Assembly (NCBI GenBank): GCA_964568355.1
Contig: CAZMRK010000853.1
Location: forward strand, 1 to 14,597
DNA: 14,597 bases
Direction: 5' to 3'
From: JAJPJX01 sp964568355
GTDB taxonomy: Bacteria > Acidobacteriota > Terriglobia > Bryobacterales > Bryobacteraceae
Below the pieces are notes generated by a model. The model was not told the origin of the DNA. It searched no databases and saw only the letters and a list, made by a program, of their open reading frames with translations. The position numbers were made by a program, and so were the translations under genes. Positions 1-5,316 of this stretch are shown here, piece after piece. Each line of letters starts with the position of its first letter. Within the stretch, counting starts at the first letter, position 1.

Positions 1-450
1 GAGAACTGGCTGGACCAGCTTGCCCGTGTGCTGCGGGACTGGACTGTGGACCCCCTCCCCATGCTCCGCCTCACCGTGCAGGATACCTGGCTCCTGGCCC
101 ATTCCCACTACGAACTGGAGGAGAGGACGCTCTTTGTAGCCGTGCAGGCGGATCTGCCGGACCTGATCGATAAAATGCAGGAACAGCACGCCTACGCCTA
201 TGAACTGGCCGCGCATCTGGAAGCGCTGCTCGATACGCCGGACTTGAGCGTGCGGCAGATGCATGACCTACGCAGGCTCGCCTGGCAGTTTCATTCCATC
301 GCACAGCACAACTTACTGGAAGAAGAGCGCGAGCTTTTTCCCCTAGCCGACCAGTTGCTCACCTTGGGCGAGCAGCAGGCCCTCTATCGCCAACTCCTCG
401 AACAGCACCGCCCTGACGGTCCCTTCGGCTTCGGGCCGCCCGGCATGTGA
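1..450 (+). CDS. Hemerythrin-like HHE-domain protein, 5' end outside window
   Basis: The frame is open from the first base, so the gene probably begins before the window; the first in-window start is GTG at 28, which has no clear ribosome binding site. Counting from that GTG (140 residues), two HxxxE pairs are visible: H27/E31 in HYELEE and H94/E98 in QHNLLEEE, with further histidines H25, H54, H63 and H89. This spacing on four predicted amphipathic helices fits the HHE cation-binding (hemerythrin) fold, which binds a di-iron centre used for O2, NO or iron sensing or storage. The C-terminus ends in a short Gly/Pro tail (GPFGFGPPGM). It looks soluble and cytoplasmic, with no signal peptide or membrane segment in the visible part. 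The fold call is fairly safe; the ligand and physiological role cannot be read from the sequence. Confidence 0.72.
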   Translation, partial: ENWLDQLARVLRDWTVDPLPMLRLTVQDTWLLAHSHYELEERTLFVAVQADLPDLIDKMQEQHAYAYELAAHLEALLDTPDLSVRQMHDLRRLAWQFHSIAQHNLLEEERELFPLADQLLTLGEQQALYRQLLEQHRPDGPFGFGPPGM

Positions 451-681
451 TACCATTCCTGTGGAGCGTTTCTGCGGAGCAGGTGACGGTCTCCAATTTT
501 TGACCGACATCAAAAATTAGGGAGTCCGACTCGTACAGAACGCGCTGGTGTGCAAGCTCTCACGCTTTTTGGCGTCAGGGAGAAGCCTGAAGGCGCTCGG
601 AGGACGCCCGCCCCGTTGAAATGAGGGGTCAATAACGGGGGTCGGCACGGCCGAGCGGTACGCTCCACCTCTTGCCACCGG
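451..681. other. Non-coding gap with several inverted repeats
   Basis: No credible ORF lies here. Inverted repeats present are AATTTTTGA/TCAAAAATT (495-503/510-518), GGCGTC/GACGCC (571-576/603-608) enclosing CAGG/CCTG (576-579/586-589), and CCCCGTT/AACGGGG (611-617/634-640). Together they could form a structured transcript or the 3' ends of the converging flanking genes. I recognise no known RNA family. Confidence 0.4.
495..518. repeat. Perfect 9-bp inverted repeat, AT-rich hairpin
   Basis: AATTTTTGA and TCAAAAATT are exact reverse complements separated by 6 bases (CCGACA). The hairpin lies 45 bp after the stop of the HHE gene. Its stem is AT-rich, unlike the surrounding DNA. It could be a weak bidirectional terminator or an operator, but there is no GC-rich stem followed by a U-run as in a classical intrinsic terminator. 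Confidence 0.45.
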
Positions 682-867
682 CTAGCGGTGGCCGAAGTAC
701 ATCACCCAGCCGATTCCAAACAAAGCCAGCAGAAAGCACCCGAACACATACAGCCCGTAATGCAGCCGGTCCTTGTCGGTCTTTTTGGTGACCACGCCGA
801 GGACGATGGACGTGAACAGGGCAAACAGAAACGATGCCTCAAAATGCGACAGGTTCATCTTCGGCAT
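682..867 (-). CDS. Small two-helix membrane protein (61 aa)
   Basis: This 61-residue protein starts at the ATG complementary to 865-867 (MPKMNLSHFE). A first hydrophobic helix spans about residues 10-27 (ASFLFALFTSIVLGVV), followed by a short charged loop (TKKTDKDR) and a second helix at about 38-58 (LYVFGCFLLALFGIGWVMYF). It is therefore an inner-membrane hairpin with both ends probably on the same side. Its ATG overlaps the TAA of the upstream gene by one base (TAATG), and it has no ribosome binding site of its own beyond what that gene's end supplies, so translational coupling is likely. The same frame stays open upstream to about 1359, but that part overlaps the better-supported neighbouring gene and is Arg-rich shadow sequence. 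No enzyme motif is visible and the function is unknown. The two proteins probably form a pair. Confidence 0.7.
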   Translation of the reverse strand: MPKMNLSHFEASFLFALFTSIVLGVVTKKTDKDRLHYGLYVFGCFLLALFGIGWVMYFGHR

Positions 868-1286
868 TATTCTTTCCTCCCCGCGGCGATTTCGAAAGCG
901 TCCACCATGGCCAGGATGTTCAACAGACCGGCAGTCACCAGGAACTTGGTGCCATAGTCGTGCGCCGCGCCCGGCATATCGACCTGGTTGTAGCCCAGCC
1001 AGACACTCAAGAAGTAGAGAATCCCGGAGGCGACGTCGCCCAGAAATCCGCCGGTATTGATGAGCGTAGTCAGCAGGTCGCCGGTTTGCGGCTGAAACAT
1101 CGCACCACGCATCATCAGGCCGCAGAGGAACATGGCGGTAATCGAAACCAGCAGCAGCACGGCCCGGCCGCGGCGCCGCAGCAGAAAGTGCCCTCCGCCA
1201 GGTATGATCCAGCCCAAAGCTACCGCCGGCAGCCAGATACCCACGGGTGGCAGGGGCGCCTTCTGGGATTTTGTGTTTGCGGCCAT
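867..1286 (-). CDS. Conserved multi-pass membrane protein, DUF6677-like
   Basis: This 139-residue protein starts at the ATG complementary to 1284-1286 (MAANTKSQKA). After a short basic N-terminus there are four probable membrane segments, at about residues 15-32 (containing PGGGH), 40-58, 80-95 and 115-130. The sequence WIIPGGGHFLLRRRGRA resembles the 'PGxGHxxxGrxxrg' signature of small membrane proteins such as the acidobacterial DUF6677 group; that family name is from memory and unconfirmed. It heads a two-gene unit with the 61-aa membrane protein, joined by a TAATG overlap. A TAGAAT box lies 18 bp upstream of the start, so the leader would be only about 10 nt, and no Shine-Dalgarno sequence is evident. 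The function is unknown; it has no catalytic motifs and no signal peptide. Confidence 0.75.
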   Translation of the reverse strand: MAANTKSQKAPLPPVGIWLPAVALGWIIPGGGHFLLRRRGRAVLLLVSITAMFLCGLMMRGAMFQPQTGDLLTTLINTGGFLGDVASGILYFLSVWLGYNQVDMPGAAHDYGTKFLVTAGLLNILAMVDAFEIAAGRKE

Positions 1287-1304
1287 ATCTTGGTGTATTC
1301 TTTG

Positions 1305-1310
1305 ATTCTA
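1305..1310 (-). promoter_or_regulatory. Candidate -10 box for the membrane-protein pair
   Basis: TAGAAT read on the minus strand ends 18 bp before the ATG at 1286. Initiation about 7 bp downstream would give a leader of roughly 10 nt. No good -35 is visible at 16-18 bp. The same hexamer is used in front of the porin gene at 12491. Confidence 0.35.
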
Positions 1311-1447
1311 GCATCCGCCATCCGGAGAATTCACGATCCATTAGCAAAGGTCTTTCCACTTGCCTTCGATGTTAAGATGAGAGGTGGTGGAGGTTCACAA
1401 GCGAGCGCTCCGCCACTCTCTTATATGAACTGTCTGTACGACCGGCC

Positions 1448-2566
1448 GTGACACACCCTGACCAGCACGGTTTCGGCAATACATTGCCGGCAGCCCCCAT
1501 GCGTAGCCAGCCCCCAGAAACCCATTCTTCTCGCAGGCCAGTGTGGAAACAGAGATGGTTCGGCGCGGCACTAGCCGCAGGCCTGGCTTTGATCGTGGGA
1601 TGCGGCGTGTTTCTGGCGTGGCAGGCCCGCACATCACGTGTTCGTGTTGCTCCGCACCTATCCCTGCGGGTCGAGCGGACCGAGAGTGCGCTCCGGCTCG
1701 TATGGGATCCGAACGCCCCGGCATTGCGCAATCTGACGCAAGCGGTCCTGCGGGTGACTGACGGCTCCGGAGTCCGCCGGATCGTTCTCGACCAGCAGCA
1801 ACTGCGCAACGGAAACATCGTGTGCTTCCCCTCGGGCGGCGACGTGAAGTTCGAGCTCGAAGTGCCCTACCGGGGCCGTCCCTACACCGAGTCTGTTCAA
1901 GTACTGATGGTAGGTAATGCGCCGCTTGAAGGCGCTCCGGCACGTCCCTCCGCTTTCCCGGAAGCAGCGCCGCCGGCACCCGCCCCTGAACCTGAGCCGG
2001 CCGCGCCCCCTGTGCGTGCGGCAGTTCCAGCGGCGAAACAACCGGCGACTCCGCGACAGTTTGTCCCGCCGCCCGACACGGAAGTGCCCTCAACCGTTGC
2101 GTCGCTGGAGCATATTCCGGCACCACCGGCCGTGCAACAGCGGGCCGTGAATGCGCCGGCGCCGATCACGACCCGCCGGCTGTCATATACCTCCACAGCC
2201 ATTTGTGAGCCGATCAAGCCGTCCCGCCTGCGGAGGGTTATCGGCAAAGTACCGGGACTCCGGCGGTTGCAGCGCTCTCCAGAGACCGACGAGGATTTCG
2301 TCCCGGCAAAGGCAGTCGCACCCATCACGTTCACTTTGCCGTCCGACGCCAGCCCCCGCCTGATGCAAAAAAAGCAGATGGATCTGAAGGCCGCTGTGGA
2401 TGAGACCGGCAGAGTCACCCGGGTGGAACTCCTGGCCATCCCGGATGAAGAACTGGTCACGCTGGCCTCCTACGCGGCCAGCCAATGGCGCTTTCAGCCG
2501 GCGAAACTAAGCGACAAACCGATCCCCAGCGAAGTCATTCTGCATTTCCGGTTCGACGGTAATTAG
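1448..2566 (+). CDS. Membrane-anchored Pro-rich protein with TonB-like C-terminus
   Basis: This 372-residue protein starts at GTG 1448; ATG 1499 (residue 18) is an alternative, and neither has a clear ribosome binding site. A basic stretch (RRPVWKQR) precedes one membrane helix at about 38-58 (WFGAALAAGLALIVGCGVFLAW), giving a cytoplasmic N-terminus and a periplasmic body. Residues 68-155 form a β-rich domain (LSLRVER, ALRLVWDPNAPALRN, LRNGNIVCFPSGGDVKFELEV) that I associate with acidobacterial envelope proteins. Residues 158-240 are a Pro/Ala-rich spacer. Residues 305-370 end in WRFQPAKLSDKPIPSEVILHF, the pattern of the TonB C-terminal domain. The architecture matches energy transducers that contact outer-membrane receptors, but no ExbB, ExbD or TonB-dependent receptor is nearby. 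It may therefore be a structural relative rather than a true energy transducer. It is convergent with the SGNH hydrolase, with 12 bp between them. Confidence 0.75.
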   Translation: MTHPDQHGFGNTLPAAPMRSQPPETHSSRRPVWKQRWFGAALAAGLALIVGCGVFLAWQARTSRVRVAPHLSLRVERTESALRLVWDPNAPALRNLTQAVLRVTDGSGVRRIVLDQQQLRNGNIVCFPSGGDVKFELEVPYRGRPYTESVQVLMVGNAPLEGAPARPSAFPEAAPPAPAPEPEPAAPPVRAAVPAAKQPATPRQFVPPPDTEVPSTVASLEHIPAPPAVQQRAVNAPAPITTRRLSYTSTAICEPIKPSRLRRVIGKVPGLRRLQRSPETDEDFVPAKAVAPITFTLPSDASPRLMQKKQMDLKAAVDETGRVTRVELLAIPDEELVTLASYAASQWRFQPAKLSDKPIPSEVILHFRFDGN

Positions 2567-2578
2567 GCCGCTGCCCGC

Positions 2579-3823
2579 TTATTGAAACAGCGCCAGGTCT
2601 ACCGCTTCGCCCATGGCTTTGTACCCGGCATCGCCGGGGTGGAGATGATCCCCGCCGTCGTAAGCCGGCAGTATACGGTCCGGGTGGGCGGGGTCGCGCA
2701 CGGCCTTCTCGAAATCGATCACACCATCGAACGCTTTGCCGCTACGGATCCACGCGTTTATCGCTTTCCGCTTCTGCTCTTTTTCCGGCGTGAAGTATCC
2801 GGGAAAAGCCGTTCCCTCAAAAGGCGTAATCGTTGCGCCGAAAATCTTGATTCCCTTTTCGTGGGCTCGTTCAATCAACTGCTTCATTCCCGCAATGACC
2901 TCCTCGGCGCTGACCGTTTCCGAGGTGGGAGCGGACGTTCCCGCATGCCCCAGATCGTTGATGCCTTCGAGAACAATCACGTAGCGCACGCCGGCTTGCG
3001 CCAGGACATCACGATCGAAGCGGGCCAGGGCATTCACTCCGAAGCGCACGTTGGTCGCAGCGTCGTGCAGAATGCGATTGCCTCCAATACCGGCATTCAG
3101 CACCGCCACCTTCGAAGCTCCGCGCCGCGCCCGGAGACGCGCGGCCAGGACATCCGGCCAGCGCCGGTTCGCATCCAGACTGGAGCGCGCGCCGTCCGTG
3201 ATCGAATCGCCGAAGGTAACCAGCGTACCGATGGTTTCCGGCGCCAGTACTTCCAGCGCGGTCAGGAACGCCCATGAGGTGATGGCCTGACCGCCGGGAA
3301 TCGACGGCGCTCCGGTAAGATCTCCCTGTCCGACGTAGGAAGTCTGCTGGGCGGCATAGTGCAGGCCTGCTCCTTCCGCTTCTTCCGGAAGAAAAATACT
3401 GACCGCCACATCGCTCGCGGCAGGTATGTCCAATTTGACAGGATCGCTCAGCACCAAAGCATCCGGCGGAATCGAGACCGATTTCCGCCCCCCGAAGGTG
3501 AGCGTGCGGTCCGACGCCGCCGTAACTGCCGGCCCTTCGGCGCGCAATGCCAGGTGCGCCGCCCCCACTACCACCGTCTTCTTTCCAAAGGCATTTGAGA
3601 GACGCACCCGCACGGTGTCCCCACCGATGCTCGTATGCACAATCTCCCGGATGGTCTGGTTCTGAAATGTCAACCTGGCGGCACGCATCTCCGACGCAGC
3701 CGGGAGTTGGGGGGCGGGGCTGGCTCCCCAGGTCGCCACCCAATGATTCGGAGCGGCAGGAAGCGGCGAGCAGGCGCAGGCGACGGCCCAAAGGACTACG
3801 GTTCCAAGTCTCATAAGCTTCAA
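2579..3823 (-). CDS. Secreted SGNH/GDSL-family hydrolase
   Basis: This protein is 414 residues from a TTG at 3823, preceded by AGGA at a 7-nt gap. An ATG at 3814 (MRLGTVV) is the alternative start and would remove 3 residues. A signal peptide spans about 1-24, with likely cleavage after LPAA. Residues 30-195 form a β-rich N-terminal domain. The catalytic SGNH domain follows with all four blocks: GDSITDG at 205-211 (nucleophile S207), GIGGN with oxyanion Gly248 and Asn249, GIND at 287-290 (N289), and DHLH with D392/H395 completing the triad. This set is typical of carbohydrate esterases and lipases of the GDSL-like family 2 type (XynE/rhamnogalacturonan acetylesterase relatives). Likely role: hydrolysis of an ester such as acetyl groups on polysaccharide in the periplasm or outside the cell. 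The substrate is not readable. It is transcribed divergently from the small membrane-protein gene at 3909. Confidence 0.9.
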   Translation of the reverse strand: MKLMRLGTVVLWAVACACSPLPAAPNHWVATWGASPAPQLPAASEMRAARLTFQNQTIREIVHTSIGGDTVRVRLSNAFGKKTVVVGAAHLALRAEGPAVTAASDRTLTFGGRKSVSIPPDALVLSDPVKLDIPAASDVAVSIFLPEEAEGAGLHYAAQQTSYVGQGDLTGAPSIPGGQAITSWAFLTALEVLAPETIGTLVTFGDSITDGARSSLDANRRWPDVLAARLRARRGASKVAVLNAGIGGNRILHDAATNVRFGVNALARFDRDVLAQAGVRYVIVLEGINDLGHAGTSAPTSETVSAEEVIAGMKQLIERAHEKGIKIFGATITPFEGTAFPGYFTPEKEQKRKAINAWIRSGKAFDGVIDFEKAVRDPAHPDRILPAYDGGDHLHPGDAGYKAMGEAVDLALFQ

Positions 3824-3908
3824 CCGCTTATCCTATCGCGGCTGTACCCGAACAGGAGCGCGATGCGCCGGATGGCCCGCTCAGGGCGTATCATAAAAGG
3901 AGAACATT

Positions 3909-4292
3909 ATGGGAATCTCTCAATCTTGGAAATCCGATGTTCGATACGCCGGTCATCTGATGGAAGCCGGTCTGTCCGCAGCCGCATCCATCCGGAAAGG
4001 TACCGCGGACCAGCCTCTCCGGCCCGTGCTGGGCCGCGCTGTCCGGTCCGCCTGGGTACCAGCCCTGGTCGGCGCAACGATCGGCGCACTCACCGCCGGT
4101 CTGCGCCGCGACCGCAAGCGGGGAACTCGAGCCGTCGTCGGCAGCCTGATCGGCGGGGTCCTGGGTTTCAGCGGCGGCGTCGCCTGCGGCTCACGGCAAC
4201 TCACCGGCTCAGTTGCCCGGCAAGCCGCCCGGAACATCAGTGCCGTACGCGATGCCCGCTGGCTCGAAAAGAACCCGATCGCATACGCCTGA
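3909..4292 (+). CDS. Small Gly/Ala-rich membrane protein, unknown function
   Basis: This 127-residue protein starts at ATG 3909, preceded by a strong Shine-Dalgarno (AAAAGGAGA, 5-nt gap). The N-terminal 45 residues are amphipathic. Two hydrophobic Gly/Ala-rich stretches follow, at about 48-64 (WVPALVGATIGALTAGL) and 75-92 (VVGSLIGGVLGFSGGVA), separated by a strongly basic loop (RRDRKRGTR). The spaced glycines resemble a glycine-zipper hairpin of the kind found in small inner-membrane proteins. The C-terminus is charged, with no cysteine cluster or catalytic motif. It is divergent from the SGNH hydrolase and 75 bp upstream of the PadR gene, so it could be co-transcribed with or regulated by PadR. 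I do not recognise a named family. Confidence 0.78.
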   Translation: MGISQSWKSDVRYAGHLMEAGLSAAASIRKGTADQPLRPVLGRAVRSAWVPALVGATIGALTAGLRRDRKRGTRAVVGSLIGGVLGFSGGVACGSRQLTGSVARQAARNISAVRDARWLEKNPIAYA

Positions 4293-4321
4293 TCGTGCCT
4301 GATGCGTTTGACCGCAGCTTT

Positions 4322-4350
4322 TTGCTTTCGGGGCGGTGATGTGCCATACT
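4322..4350 (+). promoter_or_regulatory. Candidate promoter of the PadR gene
   Basis: TTGCTT (4322-4327) and CATACT (4345-4350) are 17 bp apart, and a TG lies two bases before the second hexamer (extended -10 like). Initiation near 4357 would leave a leader of about 11 nt before the ATG at 4368, where there is no Shine-Dalgarno. The match is partial (3/6 and 4/6). Confidence 0.4.
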
Positions 4351-4367
4351 GCTTCCATAAATTGCTT

Positions 4368-4709
4368 ATGGGAGAGAAGGCAGAAAAAGGCGGTGACCTG
4401 GTACAAGGCACTCTCGACATGCTGGTCCTGAAGGCTCTTTCACGAGGGCCGATGCACGGCTACGGGGTGGCGGAGTGGATCGAGCAAACGTCCGAAGACA
4501 TCCTGCGCGTGGAAGAGGGGGCGCTTTATCCGGCTTTACACCGATTGGAACTGCGCGGCCTGCTCGCCAGCGAGTGGGGCGTCTCGGATAACAACCGCCG
4601 GGCAAAGTTTTACCGGCTGACAGCGGCTGGACGCCGGCATCTCGCCGGCGAAACCGAGCAGTGGAACCGACTGACAGGGGCGATTGCCCGCGTGATGCAG
4701 GCCACTTGA
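4368..4709 (+). CDS. PadR-family transcriptional regulator
   Basis: This 113-residue protein starts at ATG 4368 (MGEKAEKGGDLVQGTLDML). The frame is open upstream to 4302, but those 22 residues do not belong to the family and cover the candidate promoter. The PadR winged-helix signature is complete: QGTLDMLVLKAL at about 13-24, GPMHGYGVAEWI at 27-38, the recognition region EEGALYPALHRLELRGLL at about 49-66, and the wing/helix RRAKFYRLTAAGRRHL at about 78-93. The length and sequence match the short PadR-s1 proteins common in Acidobacteriota, which usually sit beside a MacB/FtsX-like ABC permease and repress it. No such permease is present here. Its neighbours are a small membrane protein and a small secreted protein. 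Likely a cytoplasmic dimeric repressor; the inducer is unknown. Confidence 0.92.
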   Translation: MGEKAEKGGDLVQGTLDMLVLKALSRGPMHGYGVAEWIEQTSEDILRVEEGALYPALHRLELRGLLASEWGVSDNNRRAKFYRLTAAGRRHLAGETEQWNRLTGAIARVMQAT

Positions 4710-4774
4710 GAAAAGCCCCCTGGCACCTCCGCCTTTCGCAATCAATGAAAGGGCGCTGCTTCCGAAGATTCTGC

Positions 4775-4780
4775 TACTCT
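4775..4780 (+). promoter_or_regulatory. Candidate -10 giving a leaderless start at 4786
   Basis: TACTCT lies so close to the GTG at 4786 that transcription would begin at about the start codon itself. There is no convincing -35 element, so this is tentative. Confidence 0.25.
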
Positions 4781-4785
4781 AAAAA

Positions 4786-5154
4786 GTGGTGAAGGTGACA
4801 AGCATCTGGCGGGGAGGTATTCCCGCGCTCTGCGTCGGGCTCATGCTCGCGTATGCGCAGGCGTCGTACCACCGGCCGGAGACGGGCGAACAGTATCCCC
4901 ATCGGGCTACATTCACGCGCCAGCCGAGTGTCAACTCCACCCTCAGCCCGGTCATCGGGCCGTTCGGCAGCCTGCGCGCCAAGAGCAGTTCTACAGGGCG
5001 TTATACTCCCGCGGTTCTCGTTGCGAACACCACATCCGGTCGGCTCGGCGCAGTCGCTTTCGAGCGCGGGGCGTCTCTCCTGACGCCGTCCACTGACGCC
5101 GCCTACTTCCACGGCGCCAGGCCTCCTCCCTCAGACACAGAAACAGAAGCATAA
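4786..5154 (+). CDS. Small secreted hypothetical protein
   Basis: This ORF encodes 122 residues from GTG 4786 (a second GTG is at 4789). The N-terminus looks like a signal peptide: basic start (MVKVTSIWR), hydrophobic core (IPALCVGLMLAYA), cleavage probably after AQA at about residue 26. The mature part, about 96 residues, is Ser/Thr/Arg-rich with no recognisable domain; its last 15 residues are Pro/acidic (PPPSDTETEA). Third-position GC is high, as in the neighbours. A minus-strand frame covering the same DNA lacks a signal peptide or any motif, so the plus frame is preferred. A TACTCT box ends 5 bp before the GTG and no Shine-Dalgarno is present, so a leaderless message is possible. I recognise no family; reality of the gene is moderately supported. 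Confidence 0.5.
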   Translation: MVKVTSIWRGGIPALCVGLMLAYAQASYHRPETGEQYPHRATFTRQPSVNSTLSPVIGPFGSLRAKSSSTGRYTPAVLVANTTSGRLGAVAFERGASLLTPSTDAAYFHGARPPPSDTETEA

Positions 5155-5172
5155 GCTCCCCTATAGATCACC

Positions 5173-5190
5173 CCTGGTCCTGCGACCGGG
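5173..5190 (+). other. Hairpin after the secreted-protein gene
   Basis: CCTGGTC (5173-5179) and GACCGGG (5184-5190) pair over 7 bp with one T-G wobble around a CTGC loop, 18 bp after the TAA of the upstream gene. It lacks a T-run, so it is not a standard intrinsic terminator. It might be a processing or attenuation hairpin in the leader of the antiporter gene. Confidence 0.3.
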
Positions 5191-5241
5191 TGCTTCGGTT
5201 TGTCCGCTTGCTGTCGCGTGTGGTTCCGTTCCGCCACCGAA

Positions 5242-5261
5242 CCGCGACCGCAAGGGAGCGG
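5242..5261. repeat. Short GC-rich intergenic repeat unit
   Basis: The 20-mer CCGCGACCGCAAGGGAGCGG has CCGC/GCGG ends and lies in the 162-bp leader of the antiporter gene. I recall near-identical 'GCGACCGCAAGGGAGCGG' units recurring between genes in acidobacterial and planctomycete genomes, where they give spurious 'LPCGRGS' peptides; one such spurious frame is present here on the minus strand. Only one copy is seen in this window, so repetitiveness rests on memory. Confidence 0.45.
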
Positions 5262-5316
5262 ACTTCTTTCTCCGCCGTCTACCACCGGCAAAAACGCAAA
5301 CAAACAAAGGACTGTC

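Noticed and set aside
675..691. CCACCG-N5-CGGTGG hairpin over the stop of the 61-aa gene as terminator
   Set aside because: It covers the stop codon and has no T-run on the transcript strand, so it is more likely chance pairing in GC-rich coding sequence.
868..1359. Upstream part of a 225-residue minus-strand frame that ends in the 61-aa protein
   Set aside because: It is Arg/Gly-rich shadow sequence of the overlapping membrane-protein gene, which has clear helices and a coupled TAATG junction.
4732..4752. Hairpin CCTTTC/GAAAGG as intrinsic terminator of the PadR gene
   Set aside because: The stem is only 6 bp with a 9-nt loop, and no T-run follows.
4774..5112. Minus-strand 112-residue frame opposite the secreted hypothetical protein
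   Set aside because: It has no signal peptide, hydrophobic segment or motif, while the plus frame has a plausible signal peptide and a nearby -10 box.
5155..5316. c-di-AMP (ydaO/yuaA) riboswitch before the K+ antiporter
   Set aside because: The conserved core segments could not be found by eye; only a hairpin and a repeat unit are visible.
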